Below, one piece after another: positions 23,774 to 31,277 of a DNA stretch of 64,000 nt. Each line of letters opens with the position of its first letter. The stretch's first letter is position 1. The stretch is from JAGNLA01 sp964639885. Its GTDB lineage: Bacteria; Caldisericota; Caldisericia; JAAYUI01. A program made the translations under genes and the position numbers. The stretch is taken from NCBI GenBank assembly GCA_964639885.1, contig CAZXEH010000002.1, positions 1 through 64,000 of the forward strand. The letters run 5' to 3'. The notes beneath the pieces are model-generated. The model was not told the origin of the DNA and did no database searches. It was given only the letters and a program-made list of their open reading frames with translations.

Positions 23774-26700
23774 ATGAAAAGGCTGTTTGTTTCATTTCTA
23801 GCAGTTGTCCTTTGTCTTGGAATGGTTGTTTCACCAACCATCAAAGCCGAAGACAAGCCCAAAGTTACCATCAACGTGGAGCAGATTTTTGGCGTTATGC
23901 CCGACGATTATATCGGTTCCATGCAGCTTAGTGATGTCAACACAAGCGAAGAGGACTTCCTCATCGGCAGATACTACCCAATTGTCGGCATGACAGCCAC
24001 AGATGACGGCATTTATGTCGGTGACACCGCATATGGCCGCATCCATGTCATGAGCCCGGAGCTTTCCCACAGATCGGTTTTTGGTAGCCTCGGAATGGGT
24101 GACAACATGTTCCAGCTTCCTTCCGACATTGCCACCGACAAAGACGGCAATCTCTATATCACTGACCTTTACAATTGTTACGTCACAAAAACAGACAAGA
24201 GGGGAACTTTCATCGCCCGTTTCGGTTCAGAAGGAACAGAAAACGGAATGTTCATGGCTCCTGCCGGTGTCTGCGTTGACGGATCAGGTAATATCTATGT
24301 TTCAGACGGCATTTCTGCCCGTGTCCAGAAATTTGATAGCAGCTTCAAATATGTAACAACATTCGCAAGATCAGGTGAAAAGACACAGCTTGTATCGCCG
24401 GGCGCGCTCAGAATTGGTCCAAACGGCGACGTTTTCATTGCCGACTACAAGAACAACGTTATTTTTGAATACACAACAGACGGAAAGTTTGTCAAGATAA
24501 TGGTCAACCAGCCTGCCGACAAGGCACCCAAGGCTCTTGGTCAGTTCGATTTTGACAAAGAGGGAAACATCTGGGCAGTCGACAGAGACCCTGGTGTTGA
24601 CACAGTCAGAATTTATGGCCCAGATGGCCAGCAGAAGAAAGCAATCGATGTTGGTGAAGGCGCAGCAATTTGCGACGGCCTCACCGTTGGCGCAGATGGT
24701 GTTTATGTCCATGTCATTGGTGTTTCAACCTACGGTGACCAGTATTCGGCCGACAACCCGTTCTTCTACCCGTCAATCCAGACACTCTACAAGCTTGATT
24801 TTCAGGGGAAGATTGTAGGAAACTACAAGAGCGATCCATCCGCTTCAGGCAGAGGCGGAGAGGTAATGGGTGTTGCAGTTGATTCCAAGGGATATGTTTA
24901 CGCACTTTCGAGAAAAGCATTCTCCGGCAGCACGCCAACATCAAAGATTTACGTTTACAAGCCAGACGGATCAGTTTCGGACACAATGACGCAGTCAAGC
25001 CTCAACATTGCAGGCTCAGCCGTCATCAAAAACATCACCATCGACTCATATGACAACATCTATCTTGTTGTTGCTGAAGATACCGGCTCAAGCGGTTACG
25101 TTTTAAAGACTGGCACCACCAACATGACCTTTGGCAAAGAGGACATTGTGGACCCAGCTTACGTTGTAACCGACAGAATGGACAACATTTATGTTGGTGA
25201 CAACCAGAAAAAGCAGGTCACAATTTTCACAAGCCAGGGTAAAAAACGCGATGAAATAAGAACCAGCTCCAACGTCAGAGCCATCGCTGTTGACCCCTAC
25301 AGGAACATTGCCATTGGCTCAGACTCATCAGTTGCCATCATCGACAAAAAAGGCAGAGACATTGGAACAATGGGCGGTATGGGCAGGAAAGACGGAAACC
25401 TTTACTACCCCTCAGGAATAGTTTTCACCGACAAGGGTGGAATCATCGTTTCAGACACTGAAAACGGAAGAATCCAGGTTTATGACAAGACAGATACCGG
25501 AAAGTTCAAACTTGTCTATTCATCACCGAGAGCATTCTATTGCGCAGGCGGAATGTTCTGGGGCAGAGACAACAAGCTCTATGTATCCGATATACTCCAC
25601 AATGTAGTCTACAAGCTCTCAATTCCAGGCTACCTCCCACCAGGATCAGGCGATTCAGGCCCAAGACCACCAATGCCGCCACAACCACCAGCCCCACAGG
25701 TAATCCCATCAGATGGAGAGCTCTCATACAATCCTAAAGAAATAAAGACAACAGCCGGAACAGTTTTCGAATGCTCAATCGATATCAAGTACGCAACCAA
25801 CATCTACGGTGTTGGACTCAAGGTCAAGTTTGACCCGAAGTACGTCAAATTCGAGAAGGCAGAACCAGGAACATTCCTTTCATCAGACGGAAACTACAAC
25901 CTGTTCTATGTCAACGACAAGGAAAAAGACAAAGGCATTGTCGAGATGGTTGGACCACTTAGAACTGGCGCCGTTTCAGGCATGGACGGGGCAGGTACAG
26001 TGCTCAAACTTCGTTTCAACGCAACAAACCAGGGCGACACAAAACTTGAAATGACTGATGTTGTTGTCAAAGACCCAGACCTGAACAACATTCAGGTCTC
26101 AACAATTGCATCGAAGGTAACAATTGCACCGCCAGACTCAGTTCCGCCGGTTCTCAATGTTACAGTTCCAAAGTGTGCATTTGATGTCAACACAACGATT
26201 CAGGGCAAGACCGAAGCAGGCGCAAAGGTCGAATATGTCTGGAACGGAAGCTCAACTCCAACCCAGGTTTTTGCCGATGGTTCATTCATCATCAAACTTG
26301 TCCTCAAGAGTGGGGACAACCCGCTTACCATCAGGGCAACCGATCCGGCAGGCAACGTAACCGAGAAGAAGCTTGTCATCACCTTCATGACCAGAAACGT
26401 AATCATCATGTGGGTTGGCAAGAAGGAATACATCGCCAACAACAATTCATCAAAGTTCACTGTTGAACCACAGTCAATCGGTGGAACAACCTATGTACCG
26501 TTCAGAGCGCTTGGAGAACTCCTCAAGTGCCAGATCATGTGGGATGCAAACGAAAAGAAGGCAACCTACGTTTATGACGATGTGTGCAGTGGCAACAAGA
26601 TCGTTCTTGAAGCCTGGATTGGCAAATCAATCGGCAAAAAGAACGGCCAGAACCTTGATTTCAAGAAGGCACCAGTAGTCCTCAAGGGTAGCACTCTAGT

Positions 26701-26791
26701 CCCACTTCGTGCCATCTCCGAAGGTCTTGGAGCCCAGGTTGAATACGAAGCAACTGAGAAGAGAATCACCCTCACCCATCCGGCACCCTGA
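23774..26791 (+). CDS. Secreted NHL-propeller protein with cohesin-like module and stalk domain
   Basis: 1005 residues from ATG 23774 (GAGG upstream), 16 bases after the second peptidase. Signal peptide about 1-27. About 40-615 are NHL-type blades (repeated DKDGNLYITD, DGSGNIYVSD, DSKGYVYAL), enough for two propellers. A Pro-rich linker lies at about 618-642, a cohesin-like module at about 644-782 (GVGLKVKFDPKYVKFEKAEP), an Ig-like domain at about 789-872 (IQGKTEAGAKVEYV, DPAGNVTEKKL), and a C-terminal copper-amine-oxidase N-domain ('stalk') at about 876-1005 with two VP(F/L)RA motifs. I infer a surface scaffold that could capture the dockerin-bearing peptidases beside it. No enzymatic motif. 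Confidence 0.88.
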   Translation: MKRLFVSFLAVVLCLGMVVSPTIKAEDKPKVTINVEQIFGVMPDDYIGSMQLSDVNTSEEDFLIGRYYPIVGMTATDDGIYVGDTAYGRIHVMSPELSHRSVFGSLGMGDNMFQLPSDIATDKDGNLYITDLYNCYVTKTDKRGTFIARFGSEGTENGMFMAPAGVCVDGSGNIYVSDGISARVQKFDSSFKYVTTFARSGEKTQLVSPGALRIGPNGDVFIADYKNNVIFEYTTDGKFVKIMVNQPADKAPKALGQFDFDKEGNIWAVDRDPGVDTVRIYGPDGQQKKAIDVGEGAAICDGLTVGADGVYVHVIGVSTYGDQYSADNPFFYPSIQTLYKLDFQGKIVGNYKSDPSASGRGGEVMGVAVDSKGYVYALSRKAFSGSTPTSKIYVYKPDGSVSDTMTQSSLNIAGSAVIKNITIDSYDNIYLVVAEDTGSSGYVLKTGTTNMTFGKEDIVDPAYVVTDRMDNIYVGDNQKKQVTIFTSQGKKRDEIRTSSNVRAIAVDPYRNIAIGSDSSVAIIDKKGRDIGTMGGMGRKDGNLYYPSGIVFTDKGGIIVSDTENGRIQVYDKTDTGKFKLVYSSPRAFYCAGGMFWGRDNKLYVSDILHNVVYKLSIPGYLPPGSGDSGPRPPMPPQPPAPQVIPSDGELSYNPKEIKTTAGTVFECSIDIKYATNIYGVGLKVKFDPKYVKFEKAEPGTFLSSDGNYNLFYVNDKEKDKGIVEMVGPLRTGAVSGMDGAGTVLKLRFNATNQGDTKLEMTDVVVKDPDLNNIQVSTIASKVTIAPPDSVPPVLNVTVPKCAFDVNTTIQGKTEAGAKVEYVWNGSSTPTQVFADGSFIIKLVLKSGDNPLTIRATDPAGNVTEKKLVITFMTRNVIIMWVGKKEYIANNNSSKFTVEPQSIGGTTYVPFRALGELLKCQIMWDANEKKATYVYDDVCSGNKIVLEAWIGKSIGKKNGQNLDFKKAPVVLKGSTLVPLRAISEGLGAQVEYEATEKRITLTHPAP

Positions 26792-26814
26792 CCCTTAATA
26801 ATCAAGTTTCAACC

Positions 26815-26849
26815 AACCCCGGCAGCATGTCTGTCGGGGTTTTTCTTTT
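26815..26849 (+). terminator. Terminator of the S8/NHL cluster
   Basis: Stem AACCCCGGCAG (26815-26825), loop CATGT, stem CTGTCGGGGTT (26831-26841) with one G-T pair, then a T-rich tail. Confidence 0.88.
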
Positions 26850-26904
26850 AAGTAACTTTGTAATTGCTCATGAATCCAAATGTTTACCAAGATTGGATAA
26901 AAGT

Positions 26905-26913
26905 TGCTAGAAT
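26905..26913 (+). promoter_or_regulatory. Extended -10 promoter of the YitT gene
   Basis: TGCTAGAAT; a weak -35 (TTTACC, 26883-26888) lies 19 bases upstream of the hexamer. Confidence 0.45.
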
Positions 26914-26953
26914 AGTTCCAACCCTTTCAACACGGTGAAATGGAGAAGTCGAT

Positions 26954-27892
26954 ATGAAGAAAAAGAGAGCTGAGATTACGCCAGAGAGAAGAACAGCAAT
27001 ACTGGAACGGAGAAAAGCCATAAGGAAAGAGATTGGTCGTTTGCTGTTGATTGCTCTTGGCGCAACAATTGCCGGTTTGGCACAATCTTTTTTCCTCATC
27101 CAGGCAAAACTTGCCCCTGGCGGTCTTTATGGCATCGGAATGATCCTCAACGACCACTTCAAAATAAACATCGGTTTGGCTTTTGCTTTAATGAACATTC
27201 CGTTTTTCATCTGGGCTTTGAGGGTTTTGGGGCTTAAGTACATTCTCAGGACTGGTCTGGCAATTGCCATTTCATCAACAATGGTTGACGTCGGAACCAA
27301 CGTTTTATACCCATTGTTCACAAAGTACATTACAATGCCACCGACAACCGATCTGATTTTGTACTCAATTTTCGGCGGTGCAGTCCTTGGAATCGGCGTA
27401 GGTCTTGTGTTCAGGAATGGCTCCAGCACTGGCGGAACCGACCTTATCTCTCAGCTTGTCTATTACTCGACTGGTTTTGAGTATGGTAAGCTGGTAATGA
27501 TTTTTGATGCAACAATCATCGTTTCTGTAGCGCTCAATTTCAGAAACGTAAATCTGGCCATGTATTCAATCGTCACGCTGATCATTTATGGGCAGGTGCT
27601 AAATGTTGTTTCTTCAGGCATGACCTCCACAAGAATGGCAATGATCATCACCGATGCCTATGACAAAGTCCGTCAGACGGTGTTGGCAAGGATGAGGCGA
27701 GGTGTTACCATTATCGATGCAAAGGGCGGATACCAGCTTGATGAGCGAAAAATATTGATGGTTGCGATACCTCAGTCAGAAATCAGCACCGTAAAGGAGA
27801 TTGTGATGGACGCCGACCCAAAGGCGTTTGTAATGATATCGGAATTGTCAGAGGTCTGGGGCAAAGGCTTCGAACGCAAAAAACCGACCTAA
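26954..27892 (+). CDS. YitT-family membrane protein (DUF161 + DUF2179)
   Basis: 312 residues. A charged N-terminal helix is followed by five or six hydrophobic segments (about 30-215), including the family-typical GGLYGIGMIL and FRNGSSTGGTDLISQL. The C-terminal cytoplasmic DUF2179 domain has RRGVTIIDAKGGY and ILMVAIPQSEISTVKEIV. YitT proteins are widespread and poorly characterised; a transport role is often assumed. GGAGAAG precedes ATG 26954. The gene is single, with its own promoter and terminator. Confidence 0.93.
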   Translation: MKKKRAEITPERRTAILERRKAIRKEIGRLLLIALGATIAGLAQSFFLIQAKLAPGGLYGIGMILNDHFKINIGLAFALMNIPFFIWALRVLGLKYILRTGLAIAISSTMVDVGTNVLYPLFTKYITMPPTTDLILYSIFGGAVLGIGVGLVFRNGSSTGGTDLISQLVYYSTGFEYGKLVMIFDATIIVSVALNFRNVNLAMYSIVTLIIYGQVLNVVSSGMTSTRMAMIITDAYDKVRQTVLARMRRGVTIIDAKGGYQLDERKILMVAIPQSEISTVKEIVMDADPKAFVMISELSEVWGKGFERKKPT

Positions 27893-27920
27893 AACAAAGC
27901 CCAAATTTGAGAGTTTGACG

Positions 27921-27952
27921 AAGCCCATGAATGAAAACATGGGCTTTTTTGT
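27921..27952 (+). terminator. Terminator of the YitT gene
   Basis: Stem AAGCCCATG (27921-27929), 8-base loop, stem CATGGGCTT (27938-27946), then T6. Confidence 0.88.
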
Positions 27953-27990
27953 TCCTGATTTTTGAAACATCCAAAAATCAGAAGCTCAGA

Positions 27991-28018
27991 TTGACAAGCA
28001 TTAATTATGCTGTACTAT
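27991..28018 (+). promoter_or_regulatory. Promoter of the serine recombinase gene
   Basis: TTGACA (27991-27996), 16-base spacer, TACTAT (28013-28018). The spacer contains the near-palindrome GCATTAATTATGC (27998-28010). Confidence 0.65.
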
Positions 28019-28045
28019 TGTAAACGCTAGGTCTGGCGTTTACAA
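28018..28045. repeat. Perfect inverted repeat before the recombinase gene
   Basis: TTGTAAACGC (28018-28027), 8-base centre TAGGTCTG, GCGTTTACAA (28036-28045). It starts at the last base of the -10 box and covers the predicted transcription start. It may be an autoregulatory operator or a recombinase crossover/half-site pair. Confidence 0.8.
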
Positions 28046-28058
28046 AGACAGGTGAAAA

Positions 28059-28778
28059 ATGGAACAACAATACCCGAAAGCCATTGGCTATATAAGAGTA
28101 TCATCGGATGAGCAGGTCAGGGAAGGGCTAAGCCTTGAAGCACAGAAGAGGAAGCTGACAGCTTACTGTGAGCTGAAAAACCTTGAACTGATTAACATTT
28201 TTTCAGATGAAGCCATATCAGGGTTCAAGCCTTTCGAGAAAAGACCCGGCGGGTCAAAGGCATATGAACTGCTTGCAACAGGCGTTGCTGACAATCTTGT
28301 GTCCATGAAACTCGACAGACTCTTCAGAAACACTGGCGACGCCATAGCAAAAGCAACTGAGTTTCAAAAAAAGGGAATCAATCTTCACCTTCTGGATGTT
28401 TCCGTCGACACAAGCACGGCGACTGGTAAGATGTTTTTCACAGTGTTGGCCATGCTTGCCCAGTTTGAGCGCGACATAACTGGCGAAAGAACCAAAACGG
28501 TACTTGATATGAAACGAAAGGATGGCAAGGTTTTCAACCACACGCCATTTGGCTATGACCGCGATGGAGACCAGTTGGTGGAAAACCCGACTGAACAGAA
28601 GGCAATTGAAAAAATCATCACAATGCGAAGCAACGGTGAAACATTCAGGGATATTGCCTCTGAACTTGAATTGCTGGGCATAAAACCAAAAACTTCGGAT
28701 ACCTGGCAGGCGACGTCTGTTAAGAAAATATACGATCGCTACAACGTTTCGCCCAATCTCTTCAAAAGCAACCTGTGA
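28059..28778 (+). CDS. Serine site-specific recombinase (resolvase/invertase family)
   Basis: 239 residues. The resolvase N-terminal catalytic domain (about 7-150) begins AIGYIRVSSDEQ, with the nucleophile at Ser15 and conserved RLFRNTGDAI and MLAQFERDITGERT. A short 'recombinase' domain follows (about 160-235; HTPFGYDRDGDQLV, IKPKTSDTWQATSVKKI). It lacks the long Cys-rich and coiled-coil tail of large integrases and is nearer the size of a resolvase. AGGTGA precedes ATG 28059. The last 40 bases overlap the convergent GNAT gene. No transposase, phage gene or att repeat is seen nearby. Confidence 0.92.
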   Translation: MEQQYPKAIGYIRVSSDEQVREGLSLEAQKRKLTAYCELKNLELINIFSDEAISGFKPFEKRPGGSKAYELLATGVADNLVSMKLDRLFRNTGDAIAKATEFQKKGINLHLLDVSVDTSTATGKMFFTVLAMLAQFERDITGERTKTVLDMKRKDGKVFNHTPFGYDRDGDQLVENPTEQKAIEKIITMRSNGETFRDIASELELLGIKPKTSDTWQATSVKKIYDRYNVSPNLFKSNL

Positions 28779-29245
28779 ATTGTTCTGTAGCCCATCCGCT
28801 CATAAAGTCTGAGGGCGCCAGTGTTGAACTCCTGTGCAGTCAAGGTGATGTTTGCCATACCGTTGACTGCTGCCCATTCCTCGGTTTTTGAAAGCAGTGC
28901 CGATCCAACACCCTGGTTTTGCCAGGATTCATCAACCATCAACTCGAAGATTTCTATATATGGAGGCTTAACAAACTCGTTCTTCTCCTCCCAGAAGTCG
29001 GCGGCAAGCAATCCAACAATCCTCTCATGTTCATCCCGTGCTACAAGCACAAGTGATCTCGGATTGGCCAGCGTGTCCTCAAAACCTTTCAGCCTGATCT
29101 CTTCAAGTTCGGCATCGATCTCGTCAAGTCCAATCTCTCGATTCAGCCGTTTCCCATACTCGTGGGTCAGCGCCTTGTAGCTCTCTATCAGCATCGGGTG
29201 TTCGAATGCGCGGTTGGGTTCAGATATCGTAAATGGTTTCTCCAT
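28739..29245 (-). CDS. GNAT-family N-acetyltransferase, probably leaderless
   Basis: 168 residues. The GNAT core is visible: ELMVDESWQNQGVGSALLSK (acetyl-CoA loop QNQGVGS) and LTAQEFNTGALRLYERMGYR. The first 60 residues are helical and charged. The substrate is unknown. There is no ribosome site before ATG 29245; instead TATAAT ends six bases upstream, predicting transcription from the A of ATG itself. The 3' end overlaps the convergent recombinase gene by 40 bases. Confidence 0.88.
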   Translation of the reverse strand: MEKPFTISEPNRAFEHPMLIESYKALTHEYGKRLNREIGLDEIDAELEEIRLKGFEDTLANPRSLVLVARDEHERIVGLLAADFWEEKNEFVKPPYIEIFELMVDESWQNQGVGSALLSKTEEWAAVNGMANITLTAQEFNTGALRLYERMGYRTIHRLLLKRLGETL

Positions 29246-29251
29246 AACCCA

Positions 29252-29279
29252 ATTATACTGCTTTTGACTCAGTGGTCGA
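29252..29279 (-). promoter_or_regulatory. Promoter placing the start site at the GNAT start codon
   Basis: Minus strand: TCGACC (29279-29274), 16-base spacer, perfect TATAAT (29257-29252), six bases, then ATG 29245. Confidence 0.6.
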
Positions 29280-29326
29280 GTAACGACTTCTCCATTTCAC
29301 CCATCGGCACCCCTCGATACAAACAA

Positions 29327-29354
29327 AAATAGCCGGTCAATCGGCCGGCTATTT
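29327..29354 (-). terminator. Terminator of the 594-residue stalk protein gene
   Basis: Minus strand: AAATAGCCGG, 8-base loop, CCGGCTATTT, continuing into TTGTTTG. Lies 21 bases after the stop. Confidence 0.82.
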
Positions 29355-29375
29355 ATCAAATGATGTTGTACTTGC

Positions 29376-31160
29376 TTAAGGTCTGACCTCGAGTGAGAGC
29401 GTTATGGTCTTTGTTTCGCCGTTGTAATCTACTTTTGCGCCTAGCGCTTCGGCAATAAACCTGAATGGAACCATGACTCTTCCACCAAGCAGGATCGCCT
29501 TTGAGCCGATTGGCGTTGGATTTCCGTTTATCATGGCCGTGTCTTTGTCAAGTGTTATCAGGATTGTCTTGTTCCTGAGAATGATTGAGGCTGTCTTACT
29601 GTCGGCATCCCAGCTGACGACTGCACCGAAAGCGTCGGCAACAGCACGCAGCGGAACGAGTGTCTTTCCGCCAATGATCTGCGGTGCTGGCTTTATGGCT
29701 ACTTCTTTGTTATTGACCATCATTTTTTCAGAGCCGATCACCAAAACGATGTTTGAGTTCAGGATGTTGACGACTTTCCCGACATTCTTCTTGATCATGT
29801 TCCCGTATTTGTCGGTTGCCTTGACTTCAACCTGTGTGATGCTTGGCGCAGGAAGAAGTGTAATTGTAGCATTGAACTTGTCACCTTCAACCGTTGCCGG
29901 AACGTTGTTTACAACGACTGTTGCTCCTGGTTCAACAGTACCGGTGATTGTGTACTGGAGCTGGTTTATGACCTCGGTTATTTCGTCAACCTTGAAATCT
30001 GGCGGGGTTTTGTCGGCTTTGACATAGGCGCCCACACTTATCATCAGGAAGTCTGTTGAGCCCCATGTGACCTTGATTGACCCTTCATATTGAGTGTTTG
30101 GTTTGACTTTGTCAGGGTTGATTGCTATTTCAACATCTGCCCTTTTTGTCTTCTCCAGTTTGAGCGTTTGGGGGGTTACTGTGAACCAGTCATCGGTGGC
30201 TTCCAGCTTGCAGTCGGCATCCATGTCACCGTAGTTTGAAAGCTTGATTTTTTTTGATTTGAGCTTGTCAATTTCTATTTGTCCAAAATCGATCTCGGTT
30301 TTGTCTGGAATAATCTTTGGCACCGGTGTGTAGGTGTATGTCAATGGTGTTTTTGGACCTTCAATAAGCCATGGTGATATCGCACAAACACCGTATTTAT
30401 ATGTCGCACCTGCTACGACATCGCAGTCCTTGAAAAAGGTTGCGTTGGCTGGCAGTGTGCTCACAAGAGCCCCATCCCTGTACACCCTGTAGTTCATAAT
30501 CTCTATGTCACCGCTCATGGCCTGTGGTTTTTTCCAGGAAACCTTTACACAGCCAACATCGTTTTCAGCCCTGACATCTTGAGGGTTCTGAGGTTGCGAA
30601 GTGTTTGCAAAATCAACCTGCTTGTCAGACCATTCTGTTTCATCGCACACAGTTGTTTCCCGGGTTGTGATATCTTGTAAAAGTAGACTAAATTTTATGT
30701 TGGCACATACTATTTTTATGTTGTTGTTTTTTTCAATTTCTTCAATAATCGAAAATGGTTGTTCTTTGTCTGTGATGTTGATGAATGCCATGCCCCCGGA
30801 CAACACACCTGTAAAAGACAGGATGTCACCAAAGATTCCAACTTTACCAGTCGAGTCGGTAAGTTTCAACTGAAACTTTATCCCCAGCACTTTATTATCT
30901 ATTGCCTCGAATCGTGAATGGACCGACATTGTGAATGCCAATTTTCGAACTTGCTTGCCCTCACTGTCTCTGGTTCTAAAGATTTCAAGTGTTACTGTCT
31001 TTATATCATTTGGCCCACCTTTCTGTTCAGCTGGGTCGTTTATTTCAATTCTGTTGACACCAGAGCAATTGACGGGTTCCTCATCATCAGCTTTCATTGT
31101 TGCTGGAACAATAACGATTGCCATTACAAGACAGACAAGCAGACAGAAAATCTTTTTCAT
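29376..31160 (-). CDS. Secreted FnIII/Ig-like protein with stalk (copper amine oxidase N-terminal-type) domain
   Basis: 594 residues with a signal peptide (MKKIFCLLVCLVMAIVIVP). An unassigned N-terminal beta-rich domain (about 30-190) is followed by a fibronectin III domain (about 195-275; VKVSWKKP, YRVYRDGALV, YKYGVCAIS), a domain resembling the abnormal-spindle/Hydin class (about 285-375; IDFGQIEI, DWFTVTP), an Ig-like domain (about 390-465; GTVEPGATVVVNN) and a stalk domain (about 475-590) with two repeats holding TLVPLRAVADAFGA and VMVPFRFIAEALGA. The same stalk type ends two other proteins here. Stalk domains are thought to mediate surface display. GGAG precedes ATG. No catalytic motif. 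Confidence 0.85.
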   Translation of the reverse strand: MKKIFCLLVCLVMAIVIVPATMKADDEEPVNCSGVNRIEINDPAEQKGGPNDIKTVTLEIFRTRDSEGKQVRKLAFTMSVHSRFEAIDNKVLGIKFQLKLTDSTGKVGIFGDILSFTGVLSGGMAFINITDKEQPFSIIEEIEKNNNIKIVCANIKFSLLLQDITTRETTVCDETEWSDKQVDFANTSQPQNPQDVRAENDVGCVKVSWKKPQAMSGDIEIMNYRVYRDGALVSTLPANATFFKDCDVVAGATYKYGVCAISPWLIEGPKTPLTYTYTPVPKIIPDKTEIDFGQIEIDKLKSKKIKLSNYGDMDADCKLEATDDWFTVTPQTLKLEKTKRADVEIAINPDKVKPNTQYEGSIKVTWGSTDFLMISVGAYVKADKTPPDFKVDEITEVINQLQYTITGTVEPGATVVVNNVPATVEGDKFNATITLLPAPSITQVEVKATDKYGNMIKKNVGKVVNILNSNIVLVIGSEKMMVNNKEVAIKPAPQIIGGKTLVPLRAVADAFGAVVSWDADSKTASIILRNKTILITLDKDTAMINGNPTPIGSKAILLGGRVMVPFRFIAEALGAKVDYNGETKTITLSLEVRP

Positions 31161-31234
31161 AACAACTCCATTATCAATAGACTGATATTAATTTACATCT
31201 GAACAGTCCAATTGCAACTCCCCAAACAAATAAA

Positions 31235-31261
31235 AAAGCCGGAATCACAGGTTCCGGCTTT
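31235..31261 (-). terminator. Terminator of the 598-residue repeat protein gene
   Basis: Minus strand: AAAGCCGGAA, 7-base loop, TTCCGGCTTT, continuing TTTATTTG. Confidence 0.85.
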
Positions 31262-31277
31262 GTAAATGCGCAATTTC

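Noticed and set aside
28018..28045. Inverted repeat as a transcription terminator
   Set aside because: No T run follows either arm, and it lies at the promoter of the recombinase gene.
28059..29245. Genomic island or prophage around the serine recombinase
   Set aside because: Neighbours are ordinary genes (YitT, GNAT) with their own signals; no direct repeats, tRNA target, phage or transposase genes are seen.
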